The notes under the pieces: generated by a model
Databases searched by the model: none
Told to the model about the DNA's origin: nothing
The model's input: only the letters and a program-made list of their open reading frames with translations
In this document: positions 1 to 7,485 of the stretch, one piece after another
Layout of the letters: every line of letters starts with the position of its first letter
Position numbering within the stretch: position 1 is the first letter of the stretch
Source of the DNA: Nocardia sp. CC227C
Lineage (GTDB): Bacteria; Actinomycetota; Actinomycetes; Mycobacteriales; Mycobacteriaceae
Length of the DNA stretch: 64,000 nt
Assembly (NCBI RefSeq): GCF_030767025.1
Contig: NZ_JASITE010000005.1
Coordinates: 372,001-436,000, forward strand
Direction: 5' to 3'
Made by a program: the position numbers and the translations under genes

Positions 1-872
1 AGCAACGGTGTCAACGTGCCCGCCGGCAGGGCACCCACGCTGCCCGCGGCAGCGGCAATCGTGCCGAAGGTGCGTTCTCCGCTGCCGATCGCCTTTAGCA
101 CCGCCCGCGAACGCGACGCCTCCGGAAACTCACCCAGCAGCGACAACTCGCCCGCAATCAGCAGCGGAGACAACGGATTTGCCGTCGCATCGCGCAGGAA
201 ATCCGTGCGGCTCATGCCCGGACTCCACGACTGGACGATTTCCGGGAACCCACCCGTAATCAACAGCGCATCCATCGCCTCGGCCGCCGACAGCTCGGTC
301 ATTGCCTGCACATCCGCCAACTGCAGCGGTGCCACCGTCATTTTCGTCGCTCGCCCGAAGAACGGGCGACCGTGTGACTGCAAGGCCTCCATAACCGAGA
401 CATCACTCCCCACCAGCACCAGCAGCACCGGTTTGGCCGACAGATGCCGATCCCACACCGTCTGCAGCGCCCCTTCGAACTCGGAGTCCTGCTCCACCAG
501 CCATGGCACCTCGTCAATCACCATGATGCTCGCGGCATCGTCCGGCAGGGCGATGGCCAGCGTCCGCAGCGCCTGATTCCAATCCGCCGCAGACATCCCC
601 TCAACCAGCTCCGCACCCCGGAGCGGCGAATGAGCCAAGGTCGCGACGAAGTCCGCTCGCTCCGCGACAGGGTTGCGCCCCCGCGTCGCTTGGAAGACGA
701 CGTACGGCAGATCGGAGCGATCACAGAACTCCTGAACCAGCCGCGACTTCCCCACCCGCCGCCGACCGGTCATGATTACCGCACGGCCCCGGGTCGAACC
801 GGCCCCGTCCATCACCAGGCCCAACTGCCGCGCCAACAGCTCAAGATCCGCCACCCGCCCCTTGAACTCCAC
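1..872 (-). CDS. AAA-type ATP-binding protein (DUF234/archaeal-ATPase-like), 3' end cut by window edge
   Basis: About 290 codons are open on the minus strand from a GTG at 872 (GGAGGT 6 nt upstream) to the window edge, so the C-terminus is missing. Walker A GRRRVGKS is at residues 36-43, a Walker B-type IMVIDE at 116-121, and a sensor-like VGSDVSVM follows at about 154-161. This is the layout of prokaryotic P-loop ATPases of the archaeal ATPase/DUF234-DUF4143 class. These often stand alone, and their cellular role is poorly known. A promoter with an inverted repeat lies directly upstream. The family assignment is fairly safe; no substrate or partner can be named. Confidence 0.8.
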   Translation of the reverse strand, partial: MEFKGRVADLELLARQLGLVMDGAGSTRGRAVIMTGRRRVGKSRLVQEFCDRSDLPYVVFQATRGRNPVAERADFVATLAHSPLRGAELVEGMSAADWNQALRTLAIALPDDAASIMVIDEVPWLVEQDSEFEGALQTVWDRHLSAKPVLLVLVGSDVSVMEALQSHGRPFFGRATKMTVAPLQLADVQAMTELSAAEAMDALLITGGFPEIVQSWSPGMSRTDFLRDATANPLSPLLIAGELSLLGEFPEASRSRAVLKAIGSGERTFGTIAAAAGSVGALPAGTLTPL

Positions 873-906
873 CGACCCACCTCCAGCAAGAAGAATCAAC
901 ACACTA

Positions 907-943
907 TACATAGATTCAATCTAAGTAAGAATCAATCTATGTA
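907..943 (-). promoter_or_regulatory. Promoter and 10-bp inverted repeat upstream of the ATPase gene
   Basis: TACATAGATT (907-916) and AATCTATGTA (934-943) form a perfect 10-bp inverted repeat with a 17-bp spacer. On the minus strand TTGATT (935-930) and TATGTA (912-907) sit 17 bp apart, which is a good -35/-10 pair for the ATPase gene starting at 872. The repeat arms overlap both hexamers, so a bound dimeric regulator would block RNA polymerase. Which regulator is unknown. Confidence 0.55.
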
Positions 944-1079
944 ATCCATCCCACACTGCCGCAACTGTAACGAGGCACCACCGCATCAGGCGTGATCAGG
1001 CAGCACTGCGCAGCGGCAAATCCACCAGGATCACTGGGGCAGATCCACTGACGGGACCCTGTGGTTAGGTCCACCGGGT

Positions 1080-1310
1080 GTGAGAGCCGGTTGTTGGTGG
1101 ATGCAGGTTGCAGCTGAAGCAGCTTGGCCAATACGCGCCAGCTCTCGAGCTGTGCGATCGCGCGTTCACCGCGGCTGCGTAGGAGTGCGTGAGCGCGGTA
1201 GGCGGCCTGCTGCGAAGCGGGTTTGTCCTTGCCTTTGTACGGGGTCAGCAGCGCTGTCGCGCCCTGGTATCCCTTGTCGCCCAGAGTGATCACACCGGAC
1301 ACCCAGGTCA
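1080..1310 (-). pseudogene. IS5-family transposase remnant (C-terminal part)
   Basis: The minus-strand frame keeps ITLGDKGYQGA followed by TPYKGKDKPASQQAA, RAHALLRSRGERA and SWRVLAKL. This is the characteristic C-terminal block of IS5-group DDE transposases. Upstream sequence continues in a different frame (towards 1456), and sequence after LAKL no longer resembles the family. I see no intact ORF and no clear terminal inverted repeats, so this is a decayed fragment, not an active element. Confidence 0.7.
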
Positions 1311-1506
1311 GGGTCGAACGTGACAACGACAGCACGGAACGGTAGAAAAGCATCGAAGCCCTTGGTGGAACGGTTGTCTTGGTCGACAGCCGATCTTCCA
1401 GGGGCTTCGCCGTGTGCCAGCTCGGCACGCTGTGTGGCACAACAGATCTCGCGCACCAGTCACGCGGAAGCTGAAATGGATCAGTGATGACTGGCAGGAG
1501 TACTGA

Positions 1507-1998
1507 ATGAGAGAATGGCGAGCGCTGACCGACAGCGAGTTCGTAGAACTGGCTACCCGCCTACGATCACTCGATTGGTCATGGAATCTGGACGATGCGC
1601 CACCACTGATAGCGGACTTCGGTTGGACGATCAACAACACACTGTCGCAACTGGTCAAGTTCGACACCGGGTTCGGACGATCCACCGGTGGTGTATCCAG
1701 CCTGGGCGGGCGCGCCGCTGACATCAGCGTGCAGGTCACGACATACGCAGGCAGGGACGCCGAGGGACGAGCACGCGTCCTCGATACCTTTGCCGGGTAC
1801 ACCGCCGCTCTGATCGGCGCAATCGGTGAACCGACAGCCCGGCTGCCCGGAGAGTATCCCGAAATTCGCTGGGCCGGTGCGCAGACCACGCTCCGGTTAC
1901 AGGCTCTGTCCTCGAGCGTGACCCTTCATCTCATGACCAACGAGGGGCTGGCCCGGCACGACAGGATCGTCAGACTTCAGGAACAGGGCATGATGTGA
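1507..1998 (+). CDS. DUF6301-like protein
   Basis: This 163-aa protein begins at an ATG with GGCAGGAG 8 nt upstream. No signal peptide or membrane segment is seen. The N-terminal WRALTDSEFVEL, the LDWSW and FGW pattern and a conserved IRW segment are typical, as I remember them, of the DUF6301 proteins frequent in Nocardia. Those commonly sit in small loci linked to type VII secretion toxins. Its stop overlaps the next GTG by 4 bp, so the two are translationally coupled. The family name is from recollection and the function is unknown; a chaperone or immunity role would be inference from neighbourhood only. Confidence 0.6.
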   Translation: MREWRALTDSEFVELATRLRSLDWSWNLDDAPPLIADFGWTINNTLSQLVKFDTGFGRSTGGVSSLGGRAADISVQVTTYAGRDAEGRARVLDTFAGYTAALIGAIGEPTARLPGEYPEIRWAGAQTTLRLQALSSSVTLHLMTNEGLARHDRIVRLQEQGMM

Positions 1999-2441
1999 CC
2001 GAGTGGAACCAGCTGATCGACCACCTGACCGCGGAGATCGCGAGACTTCCCGACGGCGCGATCGTAACCATCGGCGGCACCAAGCCGTCGGGACCGTATG
2101 TCCAGTCACAGATAGTGCAACTGGAAGACAGCATCTGGGGCGAATTCCTCGGTGACGCCGTCCTCGGCGCCACGAGCATCGAGGCGGCCCCCGAGGCCAT
2201 GACCAATGTCGGCTGGCGACCTCCCGGTAACCCCGATCACGGCAGGAACTGGTGGATCGAGTTGCCTTGGCCGGTTCCCTCGGCGATCTACCGCCAGCTC
2301 GCCACCATGATCGTGACAGGATTCCGCGACTACCATCGGTTCCCCGGCCCCTCCGCGCTGAGCTATCACGCTTGGAACAGCGCCGCAGGGGATCGGCCCA
2401 TTGAACTGGATCTTGGCTTGCTCCATCGGGACCTGTCATGA
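1995..2441 (+). CDS. TY-Chap (YbjN-like) domain hypothetical protein
   Basis: This 148-aa soluble protein starts at GTG 1995, overlapping the DUF6301-like gene (GTGA). It opens with WNQLIDHLTAEIARLPDGA and carries a central GRNWWIELPWPVP stretch and a C-terminal region rich in aromatics. That matches my memory of actinobacterial TY-Chap N-terminal proteins, related to YbjN/type III chaperone folds. Such proteins often travel with DUF6301 in polymorphic-toxin or ESX-linked loci. No toxin gene is visible here, so the pair may be an orphaned remnant. Function is not established. Confidence 0.55.
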   Translation: MTEWNQLIDHLTAEIARLPDGAIVTIGGTKPSGPYVQSQIVQLEDSIWGEFLGDAVLGATSIEAAPEAMTNVGWRPPGNPDHGRNWWIELPWPVPSAIYRQLATMIVTGFRDYHRFPGPSALSYHAWNSAAGDRPIELDLGLLHRDLS

Positions 2442-2460
2442 AGCGACGGCTGAAGCTGAC

Positions 2461-2733
2461 TCAAGCTGGCGTTCCCGTGCTCGAGGGTGGGCCGAACAAT
2501 GCGGCCGGGTCGACGCCTTGCGCGATCGCTTCCGCTCGGGTGAGCTCGCAGGTCCAGAACAGCAGGTCGTTGCCGGGCAGGCGCGCGGACAACCGTGTGC
2601 CGGGGTTGAACCGGATCCGGGCCGAACCGCCGAGGTACTCGCGGGTCGGAGTGAAGTCCGGATTGACCCACCGTTCGGAGAACCTGCCTGCGCCGTCGGC
2701 CTTGATGCCGCCCTGAATATTGTGTCGCTGCAT
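2461..2733 (-). CDS. Small hypothetical protein, possibly the 3' part of a frameshifted gene
   Basis: This is a 90-codon minus-strand ORF from ATG 2733 with ordinary, non-repetitive composition (for example ARIRFNPGTRLSARLPGND and LLFWTCELTRAEAIAQG), unlike the Arg/Pro/Ala-rich antisense ORFs around it. Just upstream a second frame reads plausibly (HLDHDEGPAQWVRDAAFRL), so one frameshift near 2740 may have split a longer gene spanning roughly 2461-2900. I do not recognise the family. It lies immediately downstream of the fic 3' fragment. Confidence 0.35.
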   Translation of the reverse strand: MQRHNIQGGIKADGAGRFSERWVNPDFTPTREYLGGSARIRFNPGTRLSARLPGNDLLFWTCELTRAEAIAQGVDPAALFGPPSSTGTPA

Positions 2734-2856
2734 AGGACGAACGCTCGGAAGGTCGCGCGGTCCACGGTCTGGGTTTCACACGAACGCACCAGCCTGAAGG
2801 CGGCATCGCGCACCCACTGGGCGGGACCTTCGTCGTGGTCCAGGTGAATGTCGGCG

Positions 2857-3040
2857 CTACAGCTGTCGAACCAACCGCTCGAGCAGGTCATGCAGAGGTG
2901 CATTTTCACCGCGCAGCGAGGCCATGGATACCCGCACGTTCTCGTCCGGATCGAGGCTGGACCAGTCGAGCAACCAGCCGGCCTCGCGCGCGAGTTGGCG
3001 GAAGAACGCTCGTTGGGCGCGGCCGTTCCCCTCCCGGAAA
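2857..3040 (-). pseudogene. fic (Fic/DOC toxin) 3' fragment, separated from its 5' half by a transposon
   Basis: The minus frame reads FREGNGRAQRAFFRQLAREAG and ends with ERLVRQL and a TAG stop. EGNGR is the second half of the Fic active-site motif HPFx(E/D)GNGR; the HP half is at 6728-6737, at the other end of the inserted element. Joining the parts at the shared CGGAAA restores an uninterrupted 191-aa Fic protein (133 + 58 residues). In its present state this fragment has no start codon or promoter of its own. Confidence 0.85.
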
Positions 3041-3046
3041 TTATCT
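3035..3046. repeat. Left transposon end: CGGAAA core plus TTATCT terminal repeat
   Basis: CGGAAA (3035-3040) is followed inward by TTATCT (3041-3046). The same core is present at 6726-6731, and TTATCT is read inward from the other end. This is a crossover core flanked by short inverted recombinase-binding arms, as expected for tyrosine-recombinase attachment sites. In the ancestral gene the core encodes the Phe-Arg of HPFREGNGR on the minus strand. Confidence 0.75.
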
Positions 3047-3502
3047 TTACCGCTTGCCCACCTCGGAGGAACTGACCGGCGGATTAGTGTCGTGGACACT
3101 GTCCGCGACTGTGGTGGTGATGCGGGCGAACCGGAGCTCGCCGAGCGTGCATGCCAGCTGCGCCCGGAGCCGCTCGTTCTCCTGGCCAAGAGCTCGGATC
3201 CTTTGGTGAGCGATCTCGAGGCGGACGAGCAGCGACTGGTCGCTCGCTCTCGACGCCGGTTGCTCCAGCTGCGGCGGCGGAGCGTATTCGAAGTCGGCCC
3301 GAAGCGCGTCCAGACGTGTGACCAGATCGGGCTGGGAGTAGACCCAGGATCGTGACACTCCGGCCAGCTGGCAAAAGCCAGCGATGCTGGTCGGTTGGTG
3401 CGCGGCCTCGAGCTCGGTCAGCATGCGAAGAGCACGGTTCTTCGTCTGCTGCGCACGCTCTCGCGCGTTCGCGGCCAACGCGGCGGAATTGTCAGCACGC
3501 AT
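3047..3502 (-). CDS. tnpC: TnpC-like protein of Tn554-type transposon (DUF6262-like)
   Basis: This 151-aa protein has an N-terminal basic helix (residues 1-30), a wHTH-like section SIAGFCQLAGVSRSWVYSQP, and then a long heptad-rich coiled coil (LEIAHQRIRALGQENERLRAQL). In Tn554 TnpC is an accessory factor that affects transposition efficiency and orientation. The ATG overlaps the end of tnpB by 11 bp, so it is the third gene of one operon. Its C-terminus runs to within one base of the left terminal repeat. Confidence 0.8.
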   Translation of the reverse strand: MRADNSAALAANARERAQQTKNRALRMLTELEAAHQPTSIAGFCQLAGVSRSWVYSQPDLVTRLDALRADFEYAPPPQLEQPASRASDQSLLVRLEIAHQRIRALGQENERLRAQLACTLGELRFARITTTVADSVHDTNPPVSSSEVGKR

Positions 3503-5531
3503 TTTCAGTCCCTTTCGGCGCTGTGCGGCACGAACATGCCGAGCTCGGGCCGCAGCAACCTGATTCTGCGGATTCCAGGGAGCTGATGATGCTCAGAAGG
3601 TTCCTCTCGACCTTCTCGTTCATCTCCGTAAGCCGCTCCTGACCGCGCTGCCGGGCCGAATCGAGCAGGGCACGGGTTTCGACGAGCTGGGTCTTGTGCT
3701 GCGGCAGGAACTCGGGGGTCGTCAGGAACATCGGACAGGACAAGCATGCGTTCGCGTACTCGCAGCTCTGTTGGAGCGGCAGCGTACAGAAACCGTTCGG
3801 CAAGGCCATCTTCGCTCTCGACAGAGAGTTCTTGAGCCAGATCGCATCGTCGAGGTCACCGCCGTCGTCCTCGACGACCTCGCCACTGACATTGACCTTC
3901 GTCGCCTTGGACCATTCCTCCCGGACTGTCTGCATCGACAAGCGCGCATAGTGGGAGGTCATAGTGTCCGAGTCGTGGTCCAGCAGCTTCTTGACGACAT
4001 GCTGCGGGACACCGGAGTTGATGAGACGTGTCGCGTAGGTGTGCCGGAACTGGTGTGGGTGCACGTGCACGGGATCGCCTGCCTCGGTGCGGATATCGCA
4101 ATCCCGCACCCACTGGTTCAGCTTCTTGGCATAGGCAGCGCGGCTGACAGGCCGCGTCCCGAGAGCGTTCCCGCTGACCATCGGAAAGAGCACGGTTCCT
4201 GCCGGGAACTCTGCCTTCACCCGCCGCTGCTGTGCAGCGATCGACTCGGCGAGCAAGTCATCGATTGGCGTCCGTGCGTCACGGCGCATCTTGTGATTGT
4301 GGTAGCGAAGGTAGGCAGCGCCGTAGTGGTCCTTGTCGAGGCAGTCGACGGGCAGCTGCCGAGCGTCGCCGACCCTGAGGCCGGTCCGTTGCAGCAGCTC
4401 AGTCAGCAGACGGAGGCGCGGATCTTCGAACCGGGCCAAGTTCGATTCCCGTTCCAGTTGGGATGCAACGAATTCCGTCAGCGCCCGTGCCTTCGGAGCG
4501 GGCATGTCGGGATAGTCCTCGTTGAAGATCATGGCCCCGGGCGAGAGGTCTGGTGCCCAACGGTGTTGCTGGAGCGTGCGCAGGAAGGCCGCGAAGCCGC
4601 CCAGATCCTTGCGGCGCGAATTCGGATCGGGGCAGTTGACCGCCAGCCATGCCAGATATCGTTCGATCAGCTGGCGGTCGAGCGCCCAGGGTCCCGGCAT
4701 CGGTTGGCATGCTTCCTGGAGGAACTTGCAGAATCTCGTCACAGCGAACAGATTCGATGCGACCGCACCCTCGCTGGTCCCTGTTGACAGGCGCCATCGG
4801 CACCAGCGCTTCGCGAGGCCGCGGAGCCACTCGGGCTCGATTCGGTCGAACCGGAGGGTCGCGGTCCGCAGCGCGGGATAGCCGAGCCGTTTGAGCTGCC
4901 AGATATTCTTGGGGTATTCAGCATCCCAACCGGTTCGACCTTCCAGCCGGTCGAGGTATTCGAGGCAGTCGCGGATGAACGCGATCGAGGTGTTGACTCG
5001 GCCGATTCCCCTGCCGTAGGTCAGTAGCTCATGCCACTGGTCGAGAGTGTGTTCCTGCAGTGAATCGACGCCGATGCGCCTGAGAAGCCGAACCAGCGGC
5101 ATCAGACGACGTGGCTGGGTCTTTATCCGTCCTTCGTCGACCCGGCACTGTAGTCCGAACTGGATCTCACGCGTAAGCCGGTCCGGAAGTCCACGTAGAT
5201 CGAAGACATCAACGGAAGTCGGGACCCTCTCGCCGGATTCACGTTTCGCATCTTGTTCCTGACCCCGTTCCTGACCTCGTTCCTGACCGATCCACTCGCC
5301 GATCGCCGGTCGACCGTCACGATCCCAGTCACGCCGATGGCGGCGGCAGAGTCCATCCAGCGTGATCGCGCCATCACCGCACCGATCGACCAGACAGCGC
5401 GCAAGGCCGAGGACCGGGTCACCGACCGGAGCATCGATGACTGGGACGCGGAATTCGGGGCGCAGAGCATCGACGAGCGGAGAAGCTGAGTTGCCCTCCG
5501 CACCAACCAGTTCGAGCAGCGGGCGGCTCAC
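3492..5531 (-). CDS. tnpB: TnpB-like large tyrosine recombinase
   Basis: The 679-aa protein starts at GTG 5531, overlapping the tnpA stop (GTGA); an in-frame extension to 6011 runs antisense-like through tnpA and is rejected. The catalytic domain lies in the C-terminal half: arginine in RTGLRVGDARQL, HxxR in HPHQFRHTYATRL, and the LLDHDSDTMTSHYARL block with His and the nucleophilic Tyr. After it comes a Cys-rich tail (CTLPLQQSCEYANACLSCP) that probably binds zinc, seen in many TnpB homologues. It works with TnpA in site-specific integration and excision. Confidence 0.88.
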   Translation of the reverse strand: MSRPLLELVGAEGNSASPLVDALRPEFRVPVIDAPVGDPVLGLARCLVDRCGDGAITLDGLCRRHRRDWDRDGRPAIGEWIGQERGQERGQEQDAKRESGERVPTSVDVFDLRGLPDRLTREIQFGLQCRVDEGRIKTQPRRLMPLVRLLRRIGVDSLQEHTLDQWHELLTYGRGIGRVNTSIAFIRDCLEYLDRLEGRTGWDAEYPKNIWQLKRLGYPALRTATLRFDRIEPEWLRGLAKRWCRWRLSTGTSEGAVASNLFAVTRFCKFLQEACQPMPGPWALDRQLIERYLAWLAVNCPDPNSRRKDLGGFAAFLRTLQQHRWAPDLSPGAMIFNEDYPDMPAPKARALTEFVASQLERESNLARFEDPRLRLLTELLQRTGLRVGDARQLPVDCLDKDHYGAAYLRYHNHKMRRDARTPIDDLLAESIAAQQRRVKAEFPAGTVLFPMVSGNALGTRPVSRAAYAKKLNQWVRDCDIRTEAGDPVHVHPHQFRHTYATRLINSGVPQHVVKKLLDHDSDTMTSHYARLSMQTVREEWSKATKVNVSGEVVEDDGGDLDDAIWLKNSLSRAKMALPNGFCTLPLQQSCEYANACLSCPMFLTTPEFLPQHKTQLVETRALLDSARQRGQERLTEMNEKVERNLLSIISSLESAESGCCGPSSACSCRTAPKGTENAC

Positions 5532-6616
5532 AATGCGCCTGCTTTCTGCAGTTCTCTCCGGGTGTCGTCCGCCGTGAGATGCCCGTAGGTATCGACCGTT
5601 GTGGACACCGAGGAGTGGCCCATCAGCACCCGAACTATCTCGGCGGAAACCCCCCGGCGCAGCAGTTCCGTCGCGTAGGTGTGCCTGAACTCGTGCGGGG
5701 TGAAGCGCATTCCAGTCTGGGTGCGGACTCGGCCGACCAGGCTGTTGACCGCCGAGTAGGTCATGGCCGTCCCAGCCGGCCTGCCCCACAGATTGACGAA
5801 GACATAATCGGAGTCGAATGCTCCGTACTCTTCGTGAAGGTAATCGCTGTACAGGGCAAGCACTTCCGGCGGCACCGGCACCACCCGGGAGCGGGTCTTC
5901 GCCCGAGCCTGATTGGCATTGGCACGCAATCGAACTGCCACTTCGCAGCGGCGGGGATTCAAGTCCTCGTGCCGAAGGCCGAGCGCCTCGCCGATACGTA
6001 GGCCGGACCAACGCAGAAGGGTGAACAGAAACCGGTCCCGCAAGCGTTGGCAGGCATCAATGATGGCCTTGACCTGCTCCTCGGTCAATGCGCGGGGATC
6101 GTGGCGGTCGGTCTTCAGGGCGATCAGCCGCTTGCGCACGGGGCTCGAATTATCGTCCAGATGAGCGAGGAACGGTTTCCATGACCCGGCGAGCTGGCCG
6201 CGGCGCTGCCAGGCCGACAGTGATTCGGCCAGCGTCACCCCGTGGCGAGAATGAAATTCGTAGAATCCGGACACTGCGGCCAATTTCCGGTTCACAGTCA
6301 CTGCCGAGCATCGCGATGCGCGCAGCGCCACGACGCCCGAACCGCCACGGCGTGCGTCGTCGGAGAGGGCAAGCCATGGGATGAACCGGCCGACGTCCTC
6401 GAGCTTGATCGCGTGCCAACGAAGGTCGCACCGGCGCAGATAGGTGAAGAAGTCTTTCAAGTCGTGCGCGTAGGCCCGAACGGTGTTGGGAGACCTGCCG
6501 ATTGCCGTTAGATGCGCTAGATACGCCTCGACAGGGACGAGCACTCGCAGATCGTCGTCGAGCACAGTCCACGACCGACTTTGGTCATGCGGAGCGACGA
6601 CCAGCTGCACTCGCAT
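5528..6616 (-). CDS. tnpA: TnpA-like tyrosine recombinase
   Basis: This 362-aa integrase-family protein starts at ATG 6616 behind an AAGGAGG 6 nt away; an upstream in-frame ATG at 6655 lacks such a site. The N-terminal SAM-like core-binding domain includes the segment YLAHLTAIGRSPNTVRAYAH. The catalytic set is complete: R in RWSGLRIGEAL, HxxR in TPHEFRHTYATELL, and GHSSVSTTVDTYGHL with His and Tyr. First gene of the transposition operon, with about 110 bp between its start and the right end of the element. Confidence 0.9.
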   Translation of the reverse strand: MRVQLVVAPHDQSRSWTVLDDDLRVLVPVEAYLAHLTAIGRSPNTVRAYAHDLKDFFTYLRRCDLRWHAIKLEDVGRFIPWLALSDDARRGGSGVVALRASRCSAVTVNRKLAAVSGFYEFHSRHGVTLAESLSAWQRRGQLAGSWKPFLAHLDDNSSPVRKRLIALKTDRHDPRALTEEQVKAIIDACQRLRDRFLFTLLRWSGLRIGEALGLRHEDLNPRRCEVAVRLRANANQARAKTRSRVVPVPPEVLALYSDYLHEEYGAFDSDYVFVNLWGRPAGTAMTYSAVNSLVGRVRTQTGMRFTPHEFRHTYATELLRRGVSAEIVRVLMGHSSVSTTVDTYGHLTADDTRRELQKAGAL

Positions 6617-6694
6617 CTGAACCTCCTTGGTGGACACCGCAGATAATTCGTCCACGACAAGGGGTTTGGATGGGTTCAGGCTAGGTGCCGTGCG

Positions 6695-7123
6695 TCATAC
6701 ACACGGCTGCAGGGAGTGCAGATAACGGAAAGGATGGATCGCGTTGACCTCGGCCAAGTAGTGGGTCAGCTTGGTAAGGAAGTCCGTGCGGGACAACCCG
6801 CGCAGGTACTCGTCCGCCGCCAAGTGGGCGAATACCTCGCCTGCGTAAGACGTGATGTGCTGAGGAAGGCAGAACGAATCCGTTCTCGCTATCCCTACCA
6901 CGCGAATCTCCCCTGCCCACGGGTACAAATCCCTGAAGATCTCCCGATGAAAGGCACAGAGGTGATCCAGGTCGTAACGGCCGGGCAGCGATCTGGTGCC
7001 CAGATCTGCCAGCGCCGCCATACTCAGATCGGATTCCGCCTGCCGTAGCAGTGCCGCATCGCCGATGCCCAACCGGTTTCGCAGGACCCCCGACACAGGG
7101 TCGACGTCGGGATCAACGATCAC
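6695..7123 (-). pseudogene. fic (Fic/DOC toxin) 5' fragment, truncated at its active site
   Basis: The frame opens at GTG 7123, overlapping the antitoxin stop (GTGA). It encodes a Fic N-terminal region, including RYDLDHLCAFHREIFRDLYP and WAGEIR, and reaches NAIHPFR at residue 133. The transposon begins there: nine foreign residues (YLHSLQPCV) follow, then a stop. Fic enzymes transfer AMP or phosphate groups to target proteins and need His plus the downstream E/D-G-N-G-R loop to bind nucleotide. This truncated product lacks the loop and should be inactive unless the element excises. Confidence 0.88.
6720..6731. repeat. Right transposon end: AGATAA terminal repeat plus CGGAAA core
   Basis: AGATAA (6720-6725) followed by CGGAAA (6726-6731) mirrors the left end. 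Outside the core the fic sequence continues as the codons for Ala-Ile-His-Pro. The junction changes the downstream fic codons from Glu-Gly-Asn to Tyr-Leu-His, followed by a stop ten residues further on. Confidence 0.75.
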
Positions 7124-7437
7124 GCGGGTCCGTACAACTGCCGAATCGATTCCCGCATCCGGGCCGTACTGATCTCACCGCGCGCCCACTGGCCCATGAT
7201 GGCGTCCGCGGCGGGACTCGCGGCACCTCCCTCGGCCCGGACCGACGCCGCCGCTTGCGCCAACGAACGTCCGCGTTCCGCGGTCAACTCCTCGAACACT
7301 TCGACAGGTAGCACCACAGCCTCGGTCTTCCGGTGAGACCCCACCCCGACCGGACGACGGTCGCCCTTGCGAAAGCGCGCCAGAACACCGGACAGCTGCT
7401 CCCGCGCCTCGCGCACGGACAGAGTCTCGAACACCAT
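7120..7437 (-). CDS. Phd/YefM-type antitoxin with VbhA-like inhibitory tail, partner of the broken fic
   Basis: I start this 105-aa protein at ATG 7437 (MVFETLSVREAREQL), because the region just upstream looks like a promoter: TACACT ends 6 nt before the ATG, consistent with leaderless transcription. Residues 1-50 resemble the Phd/YefM DNA-binding fold. The C-terminal GQWARGEISTARMRESI resembles the helix carrying the inhibitory S/TxxxE motif of VbhA/FicA-type antitoxins. GTGTAC direct repeats at about 7443-7462 are candidate autoregulatory sites. The antitoxin is intact while its toxin is interrupted. An unused in-frame ATG lies at 7464. Confidence 0.78.
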   Translation of the reverse strand: MVFETLSVREAREQLSGVLARFRKGDRRPVGVGSHRKTEAVVLPVEVFEELTAERGRSLAQAAASVRAEGGAASPAADAIMGQWARGEISTARMRESIRQLYGPA

Positions 7438-7485
7438 GCTCGAAGTGTACCCAAATGTGTACACAATACGGACTGAGCCACAAAC

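Larger units (their letters stand above)
3035..6731 (-). mobile_element. Tn554-like (TnpA/TnpB/TnpC) site-specific transposon inserted in fic
   Basis: The 3.7-kb unit is bounded by CGGAAA at 3035-3040 and 6726-6731. Just inside each core is a 6-bp inverted repeat, TTATCT at 3041-3046 and AGATAA at 6720-6725. It carries three overlapping minus-strand genes in the order tyrosine recombinase A, tyrosine recombinase B, small coiled-coil TnpC, which is the Tn554 gene set. The last stop codon (3047-3049) directly abuts the left terminal repeat. No cargo gene is present. Removing one core and the interior restores the fic reading frame exactly, which defines the ends to within the 6-bp core. Confidence 0.88.

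Noticed and set aside
3492..6011. Single 839-aa recombinase starting at 6011
   Set aside because: The first 160 codons lie within tnpA in another frame; GTG 5531 overlaps the tnpA stop and gives the usual TnpB size.
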